Below are positions 25,610 to 33,042 of a stretch of 64,000 bases of DNA, piece after piece; positions within the stretch are counted from its first letter, which is position 1, and each line of letters begins with the position of its first letter. The notes below the pieces were generated by a model. It made no database searches and was not told the origin of the DNA. It saw only the letters and a program-made list of their open reading frames with translations. The stretch is from Roseobacter denitrificans OCh 114 (GTDB lineage: Bacteria > Pseudomonadota > Alphaproteobacteria > Rhodobacterales > Rhodobacteraceae), in NCBI RefSeq assembly GCF_000014045.1, contig NC_008209.1:310001-374000 (forward strand), in the 5' to 3' direction. A program made the position numbers and the translations under genes.

Positions 25610-26506
25610 TTGTTTCTAGATACAAAAACACTCGAACTTGTCTTCAAAGGCTTCCAAACAGTCTATTCAGACGCCTATCTCAAGGCGACTGTTCATTGGG
25701 ACAAGATTGCCATGCAGGTGCCAAGCGCCAGCGCGGAAGAAACCTATGGCTGGCTTGGGGATTTTCCGCAGATACGCGAATGGCTTGGCTCGCGTATCGT
25801 GAACGGTCTGGAGGCGCACAGCTTCAAGATACTCAACCGCGAATTCGAAAGCACAGTTTCAGTCGGCCGCAGTCACCTTGCAGATGACAAGCTGGGCATC
25901 TTCAAGCCCGCCTTTTCTGAAATGGGCCATTTGGCCCGCAACCATCCCGAAGAACTGATCTTCAACCTGTTGGCCTCCGGGTTTGATACGCCATGTTACG
26001 ACGGGCAGAATTTTTTTGATACGGACCACCAGATCAAGGCACCGGATGGCAGTTCCACCAGCGTCAGCAACATGCAGGATGGGTCCGGACCCGCGTGGTT
26101 CCTGCTGGACACCTCTCGCGCTGTGCGACCCATCATCTGGCAAGAACGCGAAAGCTATAAATTCGAGGCGCTGGACCGCCCGGGTGACTACAATGCGTTC
26201 TTTCACAACGAATACATCTATGGGGTGCGCGCGCGTGTCAACGCGGGCTTCGGTCTATGGCAGTTGGCCTATGGCAGTAAAGACATATTGGGCAGCGATA
26301 ACTATGCCGCTGCCCGTGCCGCCATGATGGGCTTTCGCAGCGATGGTGGACGCATTCTGGGCGTCAAACCGATGATGCTGGTCGTGCCGCCGGAACTGGA
26401 AGAAAGAGCGCTTCAGATCGTCAACACTGAATTCAGTACGGGCGGCGGCACCAACCCTTGGCGCGGCACCGCTGAATTGATCGTCACCCCATTTCTGGCG
26501 GGCTGA
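25610..26506 (+). CDS. Mu-like major head subunit gpT
   Basis: A 298-residue major capsid protein of the Mu gpT family: LVFKGFQTVYSDAYLKA, then ETYGWLGDFPQIREWLG, LNREFESTVSV, HPEELIFNLLASGF and CYDGQNFFDTDH, all characteristic. The open frame begins at 25490, but the extra 40 residues are not family-like; the TTG at 25610 has AGGA nine bases upstream and starts exactly where gpT should. The protein looks full-length and uninterrupted. Next gene begins 2 bases after the stop. Confidence 0.85.
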   Translation: MFLDTKTLELVFKGFQTVYSDAYLKATVHWDKIAMQVPSASAEETYGWLGDFPQIREWLGSRIVNGLEAHSFKILNREFESTVSVGRSHLADDKLGIFKPAFSEMGHLARNHPEELIFNLLASGFDTPCYDGQNFFDTDHQIKAPDGSSTSVSNMQDGSGPAWFLLDTSRAVRPIIWQERESYKFEALDRPGDYNAFFHNEYIYGVRARVNAGFGLWQLAYGSKDILGSDNYAAARAAMMGFRSDGGRILGVKPMMLVVPPELEERALQIVNTEFSTGGGTNPWRGTAELIVTPFLAG

Positions 26507-26508
26507 TC

Positions 26509-27429
26509 GTGGCTGACCTGAGCACCAGCTTGCAGGCCGCACCACTGGCGGCGGAGGCACCGGAGTGGGTGCATCTGATGCCATCGGGTGCCATATCCGG
26601 GCGCGATGGGCGCAGCTACACCGTGAGCAACCCGGACGCCTTGGTCGCGGCCTTTCACGCCCGTGGCGTCGATCTGCCCATCGACTACGAGCATCAATCC
26701 GAGACGCACAAGGAAACGCGCGTCGGGCCGGTGCCTGTGGCGGGCTGGATCAAGGACATGAAGGCCCGCGCGGATGGCATCTGGGGCCGTGTTGAATGGA
26801 CCGCAGCCGCGCGCGACCTGATCAGCCAGAAAGCCTATCGCTATCTCAGCCCGGTGATGATGCACCGCAAGGATGACAAAGAAGTGCTGCGTCTGAAGGG
26901 CGCGGGCCTTGTGCATCACCCCAACCTTACCCTTACCGCTCTTGCGTCTCAGGAGGACACCATGGACGATACACGCCCTTTCATGCACAAGATTGCAAAG
27001 CGTCTCGGCCTTGCGGATGGTGCCAGCGAAGACGAGATCATGCAGACGCTCGAAGACGCGCTTGGCAAGACGCCTGACCCGGAAAAATATGTGCCCATCG
27101 CGGCGATGCAAAGCCTGATGGATGACCGTGCCCAGACGGCTACTGCCATGTCTGAAAGCCGTGCCCTGGCAAAGGTCGAGGACGCGCTTGAAAAGGGCCA
27201 CATAACGCCGGGGATGAAAGACTGGGCCACGTCGCTTTGCCGCCAGAACGAGGCCAGTTTTGACGCCTTCCTTGAGCGCTCAGGCAAGGTGTTTTCCAAG
27301 CTGCTGGAACCGACACACACCACGGCCCACCCGCCCAGTGTTCAGACCAGCACCGCGCGCGCCGAAAGCGAGATGGCGGTGTCGATCTGCCGCCAACTGG
27401 GGCTGGAAGAAACGGCTCTGAATTCATGA
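26509..27429 (+). CDS. Mu-like head protease gpI with C-terminal scaffold
   Basis: A 306-residue homologue of Mu gpI, the procapsid maturation protease. The N-terminal ~150 residues (EWVHLMPSGAISGRDGR, LPIDYEHQSE, GWIKDMKARADGIWGRVEWT, YRYLSPVM) are the protease; the rest is helical, charged scaffold. GTG start just after the gpT stop. In Mu the order is I then T; here T precedes I. A strong internal start at 26962 probably makes the scaffold alone. Confidence 0.82.
   Translation: MADLSTSLQAAPLAAEAPEWVHLMPSGAISGRDGRSYTVSNPDALVAAFHARGVDLPIDYEHQSETHKETRVGPVPVAGWIKDMKARADGIWGRVEWTAAARDLISQKAYRYLSPVMMHRKDDKEVLRLKGAGLVHHPNLTLTALASQEDTMDDTRPFMHKIAKRLGLADGASEDEIMQTLEDALGKTPDPEKYVPIAAMQSLMDDRAQTATAMSESRALAKVEDALEKGHITPGMKDWATSLCRQNEASFDAFLERSGKVFSKLLEPTHTTAHPPSVQTSTARAESEMAVSICRQLGLEETALNS
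26962..27429 (+). CDS. nested scaffold protein (gpZ-like), internal start within gpI
   Basis: In frame within the protease gene, the ATG at 26962 (MDDTRPFMHK) is preceded by AGGAGG at a 5-base spacing. In Mu the scaffold gpZ is made from an internal start in gene I, and this arrangement is reproduced here. The product would be 155 residues, mostly helical, sharing the C-terminus of gpI. Confidence 0.65.
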   Translation: MDDTRPFMHKIAKRLGLADGASEDEIMQTLEDALGKTPDPEKYVPIAAMQSLMDDRAQTATAMSESRALAKVEDALEKGHITPGMKDWATSLCRQNEASFDAFLERSGKVFSKLLEPTHTTAHPPSVQTSTARAESEMAVSICRQLGLEETALNS

Positions 27430-27565
27430 CATTCGCCGGGGCTGCTGTTGGTGACGGCCCCGGCGATGTGTGCGGCGTGTTCACTCATGCCCCGCACCCC
27501 GGCCCTCTGGCGTTCGTTCATTCCGTCAGAGGGCTGCATTTCAAACGCTGGCCATATACATTTCA

Positions 27566-27591
27566 AATAGAGGTATTATAATACCTCTATT
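27566..27591. promoter_or_regulatory. 26-bp perfect palindrome containing TATAAT upstream of Mor-like gene
   Basis: AATAGAGGTATTA followed directly by its reverse complement TAATACCTCTATT. The centre contains TATAAT (27577-27582), a perfect -10 hexamer, with no good -35 at 17-18 bases (ATATAC). Lies 22 bases before the ATG of the Mor-like gene. Likely an operator overlapping an activator-dependent or autoregulated promoter. Confidence 0.65.
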
Positions 27592-27613
27592 GTGTTAGAT
27601 TAAGGTTTGCCCA

Positions 27614-27979
27614 ATGTCGGAAATCCAGCCTCTCTGCCCACTGCCGCCAGCGCATGTCGCAACCTATGTAAATGCTATGGGTGTTGAGACGGCGATTGAA
27701 TTCCTGCTGAACTTCGGCGGGGCAGAAATCCACCTCACGACGAAGCCGAGCCGCGGAGGGATGGTGGAACGTGTCATTGGCTACGAGAAAACCAAGCGCC
27801 TTGTAGAAGTGTCAATCAACAGCAAGCACCGTGTGCCGCTGGCGAACAAATGGCTGGCGCAATGCCTCTACTGCCAAGGCCTTTCAATCGCGGCCATCGC
27901 CCGCCGCGTGCGCCGTTCCGACACGACGGTGCGCAAGTATCTCAGGGGCACCAACACGCCAAGGTCAATGAAAAGGTAG
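27614..27979 (+). CDS. Mor-like transcription activator (helix-turn-helix)
   Basis: A 121-residue protein. The N-terminal half (YVNAMGVETAIEFLLNFGGAEIHL) has the pattern of the Mor/C activator dimerisation domain of Mu-like phages. The C-terminal half ends in a helix-turn-helix (QGLSIAAIARRVRRSDTTVRKYLRG). Mor switches on middle transcription in Mu. Here it lies among head genes rather than after gp16, preceded by its own palindromic promoter region. Ribosome site TAAGG. The family call is from pattern only. Confidence 0.6.
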   Translation: MSEIQPLCPLPPAHVATYVNAMGVETAIEFLLNFGGAEIHLTTKPSRGGMVERVIGYEKTKRLVEVSINSKHRVPLANKWLAQCLYCQGLSIAAIARRVRRSDTTVRKYLRGTNTPRSMKR

Positions 27980-27984
27980 CTGCC

Positions 27985-28479
27985 ATGATTGAAATCCAAA
28001 TTGACCAAGATGAAATTCGCGAGGCTCTATTGGATCTGGGTGAAAAACTCAATGATATGACGCCTGTGTTTCAGAACATCGGAGAAGCTCTGCTTGCCAG
28101 TACGGAGGATCGCTTTCGGGAAGGCGTTTCGCCGGACGGTGTTCCTTGGGCACCGAAATCTCAAACCACCATCGATGCCTATACCGCCAAAGGCTTTGCA
28201 GTGGACTTCCGTCCGCTCTGGGGCACGAACCCTAAAGGCACCGCTTTGAGAGATAGTTTGTTCTTTCAAGCCGGTCCTGACTATGCCGAGATAGCGACTG
28301 GTCAAGCATACTCCGCCGCAATGCAGTTCGGTGCGCAAAAAGGGGAGTTTACAAAAAGCGGATCGGCAAGCTCCGTTCCTTGGGGTGATATTCCTGCGCG
28401 ACCGTTTCTGGGCGTAAGTGACGAGGATGAACACAACATTCTGGCCGACCTGAAAGAATGGCTGGACGTCGCGACGTGA
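27985..28479 (+). CDS. phage virion morphogenesis protein (Mu gpG / P2 gpS type)
   Basis: A 164-residue protein of the phage virion-morphogenesis family: a helical N-terminus (EIREALLDLGEKLNDMTPVFQNIGEALLASTEDRF), the central PDGVPWAPKSQTT, the LRDSL and AMQFGAQKG segments, and the C-terminal IPARPFLGVSDED, all typical. In Mu gpG associates with head-tail joining. Start ATG 27985 with AAAAGGT upstream; a longer open frame to 27850 overlaps the Mor-like gene and is not supported. Confidence 0.82.
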   Translation: MIEIQIDQDEIREALLDLGEKLNDMTPVFQNIGEALLASTEDRFREGVSPDGVPWAPKSQTTIDAYTAKGFAVDFRPLWGTNPKGTALRDSLFFQAGPDYAEIATGQAYSAAMQFGAQKGEFTKSGSASSVPWGDIPARPFLGVSDEDEHNILADLKEWLDVAT

Positions 28480-28871
28480 CTGGGAATGAAATAAGCGTCC
28501 GGGTGGCAGCACTTGAAGAGCTTGAACGACAGATCAAATCAAGTATCGACTTGCTTGCCGAGATTGACAGGTCCCTAAGCCTTTTGAACGGCACTGAGAG
28601 GCCCGTTCAAACACCATTTGAAACCCCTTTAAAGCCGGTTGCAAACGCTGCCCAGCATCTGCGCGAACACCGCCCCGGCCGGCCATCTAAGATTGACAAC
28701 GACCCGGAACTACGAGCATTCATCGTCGCGAGGATCAACACGACGACATTCACGGCGCTGGAAAGAGAAGTTGCCGAGGCTTTTCCCCCGGATCGAAGGA
28801 TCGGTAAAAGCGCCATTCACAACTGGTGGGAACGCAATCTGAAAAGCATCCCCAAATCTGATCCCGAATAG
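28476..28871 (+). CDS. helix-turn-helix protein of unknown function at right end of element
   Basis: About 131 residues if started at the GTG that overlaps the gpG stop (GTGA); an in-frame ATG at 28458 would add six. N-terminal 40 residues are a coiled coil (VAALEELERQIKSSIDLLAEID). After a linker comes a basic stretch (HRPGRPSKID) and a helical DNA-binding-like domain (AEAFPPDRRIGKSAIHNWWERN) resembling homeodomain-like transposase N-termini. No partner nuclease is present. It is the last gene before the right end; possibly a late regulator or a small-terminase-like DNA binder, which I cannot distinguish. Confidence 0.6.
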   Translation: MTGNEISVRVAALEELERQIKSSIDLLAEIDRSLSLLNGTERPVQTPFETPLKPVANAAQHLREHRPGRPSKIDNDPELRAFIVARINTTTFTALEREVAEAFPPDRRIGKSAIHNWWERNLKSIPKSDPE

Positions 28872-28898
28872 CCCGGAGACACCCGTCCACTTCCGGAT

Positions 28899-28913
28899 AC
28901 CAAACCAAGTGAT
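28899..28913 (-). repeat. Mu-like right-end transposase site R2
   Basis: Reverse complement is ATCACTTGGTTTGGT, identical to L2 over 15 bases. Confidence 0.75.
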
Positions 28914-28920
28914 TACCCCA

Positions 28921-28935
28921 TCCAAACCATGTGAA
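28921..28935 (-). repeat. Mu-like right-end transposase site R1
   Basis: Reverse complement TTCACATGGTTTGGA shares TCACATGGTTTG with L1. R1 and R2 start 22 bases apart, matching the adjacent R1-R2 layout of phage Mu attR. Confidence 0.68.
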
Positions 28936-28943
28936 CACTACTA

Positions 28944-28948
28944 GCAGG
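28944..28948. repeat. right target-site duplication candidate (GCAGG)
   Basis: Matches 20368-20372 exactly. See the mobile-element entry for the alternative boundary with canonical terminal CA. Confidence 0.5.
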
Positions 28949-29038
28949 CACGGGATTGCGGATCGCTGTTCAGATGGGCTTGCCCCGCGACGCGGGTTTG
29001 GCCATAAAGCAGCCGTGTCGAGTCAAGGAAACCTCCCC

Positions 29039-29215
29039 ATGCAGCAGCCTCCCGAGACAAAGATTGTCGATCGCTTTCGTATTGCCTGCGACGGCGGCGA
29101 AGGTGCGCTTGGGCATCCGCGCGTCTGGCTGCAGATTCCAAAAGACACCGGCTGGGTGGAATGTGGCTATTGCGATTGCAAATATATCCACGAGGACTAC
29201 GCAGAAAAAACATGA
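29039..29215 (+). CDS. zinc-finger domain-containing protein (zf-CHCC)
   Basis: A 58-residue protein with a C-x(n)-H-x(n)-C-x2-C zinc-binding pattern: [17 protein letters not shown] followed by [11 protein letters not shown]. This is the CHCC type related to the mitochondrial complex I subunit NDUFS6, common as a stand-alone gene in Rhodobacteraceae. ATG with AAGGAAA upstream. The prophage inserted ~90 bases upstream, between this gene and the divergent dnaE2, and may have separated it from its promoter. Confidence 0.85.
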   Translation: MQQPPETKIVDRFRIACDGGEGALGHPRVWLQIPKDTGWVECGYCDCKYIHEDYAEKT

Positions 29216-29312
29216 GCGCCTGCATGTGTTGCACCTGTAATCGGTGCTATGTGCAAGCCAAGGACATGTGACGCATTTGTCATGTCTTGAGACATCTTGA
29301 GGGAGCGGTTCG

Positions 29313-32114
29313 ATGACAAACACTTTTGGCAAAGGGCATCACCTTCACCTCATCGACGGGTCGGCGTTTATCTTTCGGGCCTACCATGCGCTGCCCCCTC
29401 TGACGCGCAAATCAGACGGGCTGCCCATTGGGGCGGTGTCGGGGTTTTGCAACATGCTGCACCGCTATGTCGAAGGAAACACCGGCCCTGATGCGCCCAC
29501 CCATGTCGCCGTTATTTTCGACAAGGGCAGCCATACGTTCCGCAACGACATGTATGATCTCTACAAGGCCAACCGGGACGCCATGCCCGAAGACCTGCGC
29601 CCGCAGATCCCCCTGACACGACGCGCGACCGAAGCCTTCAACATCGCCTGCAAGGAAAAGGAAGGCTATGAGGCGGATGACATCATCGCGACACTGGCCG
29701 TTCAGGCACGGGCCGCTGGCGGGCGCTGCACCATCATCAGTTCCGACAAGGATCTGATGCAACTCGTCGGGGACGGCGTCGAGATGTTGGATGCGATGAA
29801 AAACAAGCGGATCGACCGCGATGGGGTCTTTGAGAAGTTCGGCGTTTATCCCGAACGGGTGGTAGATGTTCAGGCGCTGGCCGGCGATTCTGTCGATAAC
29901 GTACCGGGCGCACCCGGGATCGGCATCAAGACCGCCGCACTGCTGATCAATGAATTTGGCGATCTGGATGCGCTGCTGGAGCGTGCCGCGGAGATAAAAC
30001 AGCCGAAGAGACGCCAGACGCTGATCGACCATGCCGATCAGATCCGCCTGTCGCGCAGGCTGGTTCTGCTGGACGAGGCCACGCCGCTGGATTTCACGCT
30101 GGAAGACCTTGAGGTGCGCACCCCCGACCCGGATCAGTTGATGCCGTTTCTGGCCGAAATGGAGTTCAGAACGCTGACCAAACGCATTGCCGACCAGCTC
30201 AAGGTCGAGATGCCGGAAATCAACGACACGCCCGCAAATGCGCCCGCCGCCCCTGAAATCGCCGATGTGCCTTTTGACAAGGCGGGATATTCTCAGGTCG
30301 ACAGCGCAGAGGCCCTGCAAGGGTGGATAGATCAGATTTACGAGCGTGGCTATGTCGCCGTGGACACCGAAACGACGGGTCTGAATGAGATGACCGCAGA
30401 GCTTGTCGGCATTTCGCTCTGCGTTGAACCGGGCACGGCCTGCTATATCCCGCTTATCCACAAAGCGGCTGGCAGCGACGATCTGTTCGGCTCCGATGAT
30501 CTGGCGGAAGGGCAAATGCCGCTGGAGACGGCGCTGGAAATGCTCAAACCCGTTCTGGAGGATGAGAGCATCCTCAAGATCGGGCAGAACATGAAATATG
30601 ATGCCAAGGTATTCGCGCAGGTGGGGATCACCGTTGCGCCCATTGATGACACGATGCTGATGTCTTACGCCATGCACGGTGGTCTGCACGGGCATGGTAT
30701 GGACGCCTTGTCGGAACGGTATCTGGGCCACACGCCGCTGCCCATAAAGCCGCTGTTGGGCTCTGGAAAATCCGCGATCACCTTTGACAAGGTGCCGCTC
30801 AGCGAGGCGGTGCCCTATGCCGCCGAGGATGCAGATGTCACGCTGCGTTTATGGCAGCAGTTCAAACCGGCGCTTCACCGCGCGCAGGTCACGAAGGTCT
30901 ATGAAACGCTTGAGCGTCCGATGGTGGCCGTGCTTGCGGATATGGAACGTGCCGGTATCAAGGTGGACCGCGACACGCTCAGCCGGATGTCCAATGCGTT
31001 CAGCCAGAAAATGGCGGCGCTGGAAGATGAGGTTTACACGCTGGTCGGGCGTAAATTCAATGTGGGCAGCCCCAAGCAATTGGGTGAAATCCTCTTTGAC
31101 GAGATGGGATTGCAGGGCGGCAAGAAGGGTAAGACCGGGGCCTATGCAACCGGTGCCGATGTGCTTGAGGATTTGGCGACCGAACACGAATTGCCGCGCC
31201 GCATCCTAGACTGGCGGCAACTGTCCAAGCTGAAATCGACCTATACGGACGCGCTGCAGGACCACATCAACCCGGATACGGGCCGTGTGCATACGTCTTA
31301 TTCGATTGCCGGGGCCTCGACGGGGCGGCTCGCCTCAACCGACCCGAACCTGCAGAATATCCCCATTCGCTCTGAAGAAGGCCGCCGCATCCGCGAAGCC
31401 TTTGTCGCCGAGGAAGGCAAAACGCTGGTAGCGCTCGACTACAGCCAGATTGAATTGCGCATCCTTGCGCATATCGCCGACATTCCGGCCCTGAAAACCG
31501 CCTTTGACGACGGGCAGGACATCCACGCCATGACCGCGTCTGAGATGTTCGACGTGCCGCTCGATGAAATGACACCGGAGATTCGCAGGCAGGCCAAGGC
31601 GATCAACTTTGGCGTCATTTACGGGATCTCGGGCTTTGGTCTGGCGCGCAACCTGCGTATCCCCCGCAGCGAGGCGCAGGGCTTTATCGACCGGTATTTC
31701 GAACGATTCCCCGGCATCCGCGCCTATATGGACGACACCAAGGCATTTGCCAAAGAACACGGCTATGTCGAGACGCTGTTTGGCCGCCGGATTCACACGC
31801 CCAATATCGGGGCAAAGGGGCCGCAGGCCGGGTTTGCCGCGCGCGCTGCGATCAACGCCCCGATACAGGGCACCGCCGCCGATGTGATCCGCCGGGCGAT
31901 GATCCGCATGCCCGCCGCCATCGCGGAATTGCCCGCAAAGATGCTGTTGCAGGTGCATGATGAGCTGTTGTTTGAGGTCGATCAGGGGGCGCAGGACGCG
32001 TTGATCGAGGCTGCACGCAGCGTCATGGAAAGCGCCGCCGACCCGGTTGTACACCTTGACGTGAAACTGACCGTGGATGCGGGGCAGGGGCCGAACTGGG
32101 CCGTCGCGCATTAA
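29313..32114 (+). CDS. polA: DNA polymerase I
   Basis: A 933-residue Pol I with all three domains. Residues 1-~300: 5' nuclease (GSAFIFRAYHALPP, AGDSVDNVPGAPGIGIKTA). ~310-510: 3'-5' exonuclease with the DxE motif intact (VAVDTETTGL), so proofreading is expected. ~540-933: polymerase with motif A (LVALDYSQIELRILAHI), motif B (RRQAKAINFGVIYGISGFGL) and motif C (LLQVHDELLFEV). It processes Okazaki fragments and fills repair gaps. ATG at 29313 with GAGGGAG upstream. Confidence 0.97.
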   Translation: MTNTFGKGHHLHLIDGSAFIFRAYHALPPLTRKSDGLPIGAVSGFCNMLHRYVEGNTGPDAPTHVAVIFDKGSHTFRNDMYDLYKANRDAMPEDLRPQIPLTRRATEAFNIACKEKEGYEADDIIATLAVQARAAGGRCTIISSDKDLMQLVGDGVEMLDAMKNKRIDRDGVFEKFGVYPERVVDVQALAGDSVDNVPGAPGIGIKTAALLINEFGDLDALLERAAEIKQPKRRQTLIDHADQIRLSRRLVLLDEATPLDFTLEDLEVRTPDPDQLMPFLAEMEFRTLTKRIADQLKVEMPEINDTPANAPAAPEIADVPFDKAGYSQVDSAEALQGWIDQIYERGYVAVDTETTGLNEMTAELVGISLCVEPGTACYIPLIHKAAGSDDLFGSDDLAEGQMPLETALEMLKPVLEDESILKIGQNMKYDAKVFAQVGITVAPIDDTMLMSYAMHGGLHGHGMDALSERYLGHTPLPIKPLLGSGKSAITFDKVPLSEAVPYAAEDADVTLRLWQQFKPALHRAQVTKVYETLERPMVAVLADMERAGIKVDRDTLSRMSNAFSQKMAALEDEVYTLVGRKFNVGSPKQLGEILFDEMGLQGGKKGKTGAYATGADVLEDLATEHELPRRILDWRQLSKLKSTYTDALQDHINPDTGRVHTSYSIAGASTGRLASTDPNLQNIPIRSEEGRRIREAFVAEEGKTLVALDYSQIELRILAHIADIPALKTAFDDGQDIHAMTASEMFDVPLDEMTPEIRRQAKAINFGVIYGISGFGLARNLRIPRSEAQGFIDRYFERFPGIRAYMDDTKAFAKEHGYVETLFGRRIHTPNIGAKGPQAGFAARAAINAPIQGTAADVIRRAMIRMPAAIAELPAKMLLQVHDELLFEVDQGAQDALIEAARSVMESAADPVVHLDVKLTVDAGQGPNWAVAH

Positions 32115-32170
32115 TACGTCATGGCAAAAACCTGACTTACATAGCACTGACTGAAAAAAAATGATTTCAA

Positions 32171-32212
32171 TGCGTAACGTGATACGCGGTATTTCAGGTA
32201 TTTGGTCAGACG
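32171..32212. repeat. 42-base dispersed repeat, copy 1
   Basis: Aligned without gaps to 62982-63023 with 34 of 42 identical bases; the core TTTCAGGTATTT is shared, followed by GGTCAGACG here and CGTCAAACG there. This copy lies in the convergent gap after polA and overlaps the last two codons and stop of the minus-strand gene. Confidence 0.5.
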
Positions 32213-32967
32213 TTCTGGGTCTGGAACAGGGCCATCCAGTCCAGATGTTCTTCGGTGCGCCCATCAACGGTGTAATCGGCAACCAGCCACCCGGCATATT
32301 GCGCGCGGCTGATCGCAGCCGCGAGGGCTTCGAAATCCATCGCGCCGCTGCCGGGCGCAGCGCCGTTTGTGTCCGCCAGTTGGATATGCCGGATGAGGTC
32401 GGCGTAGGTCTCGAACACCGACACGGCATCGCCGCCCAGAGCTGCGGCGTGTTGGCTGTGAAACTGCAAACCAAGGTTGGGCGCACCAACATCACGGATC
32501 ACCCCCGCCGTGACCTCAAAATCGGACAGAAATGCATCGGCTTGTGCCTTGGGTTCCAGCGTCAGCATGATCCCGTCGGGTGCTGCGTCACAGGCATGGC
32601 GCAGGTTTGCCACAAGCGTTTGGCGCGCTGCCGCGCCAGAGGCGACACCCGCGATGATGTGCAGCACTGGCACCCGCAGCGCCTCACAATAGCGCAGCGC
32701 GCGGCGCAGATCATATTCAAACCGCTTTTCCAGGCCCGGTACGGCGGCAAACCCACGCTCCCCACCGGTATAATTGGGGGGCGGTGCGCAGATATGCACA
32801 ACGGGCAGGCCGGACCGCAGGGCGGCGCGCTGCGTCTCCTTGGCGGGCATTTCGTAGGGAAGCGGCACCGCGACACCTTCAAACCCTGCCGCCTGCGCCG
32901 CCTCGAAACGGTCCAGATAGGGCAACTCAGCCCAAAGCGTGCTGAGGTTGGCGGCAAGTTTCGGCAT
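32206..32967 (-). CDS. hydroxypyruvate isomerase-like TIM-barrel protein
   Basis: A 253-residue AP-endonuclease-2/xylose-isomerase-like TIM barrel close to hydroxypyruvate isomerases and OtnI. The pattern is typical: MPKLAANLSTLW at the N-terminus (others start M-x-F-A-A-N-L-S-x-L-F), a central VPVLHIIAGV, the metal Glu in LTLEPKAQAD, and the later QFHSQHA, IQLADTNG and DYTVDGRTEEHLDW. Hydroxypyruvate isomerase interconverts hydroxypyruvate and tartronate semialdehyde. The substrate is inferred only. Confidence 0.8.
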   Translation of the reverse strand: MPKLAANLSTLWAELPYLDRFEAAQAAGFEGVAVPLPYEMPAKETQRAALRSGLPVVHICAPPPNYTGGERGFAAVPGLEKRFEYDLRRALRYCEALRVPVLHIIAGVASGAAARQTLVANLRHACDAAPDGIMLTLEPKAQADAFLSDFEVTAGVIRDVGAPNLGLQFHSQHAAALGGDAVSVFETYADLIRHIQLADTNGAAPGSGAMDFEALAAAISRAQYAGWLVADYTVDGRTEEHLDWMALFQTQNV

Positions 32968-33042
32968 GTTCGTTCTCCCCCTCGGATCACGCTACCAATC
33001 GCGACCACAAGACCCAAGCGCAAAGCCCGTAAAATGCCAACG

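Larger units (their letters stand above)
20373..28943. mobile_element. Mu-like transposable prophage / satellite, ~8.6 kb
   Basis: A self-contained element between dnaE2 and the zinc-finger gene. Its early block has the Mu order: repressor (leftward), Ner-like, transposase A, ATPase B, two small genes, gp16. Both ends carry two copies of a 15-bp site in inverted orientation (left at 20381 and 20446; right at 28899 and 28921). The bounds given have a perfect 5-bp duplication, GCAGG, at 20368-20372 and 28944-28948, and put the outermost sites at equal distances from each end. Alternative bounds 20366-28946 give canonical 5'-TG...CA-3' ends with a 4/5 duplication. Virion genes are limited to gpT, gpI/scaffold and gpG homologues. 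Confidence 0.85.

Noticed and set aside
25327..25647. 106-codon minus-strand open frame in the prophage gap
   Set aside because: No ribosome site, no recognised domain, and it overlaps the gpT start. Kept only as part of the unexplained segment.
29412..30731. 439-codon minus-strand open frame antisense to polA
   Set aside because: Shadow frame; polA motifs on the plus strand account for the region.
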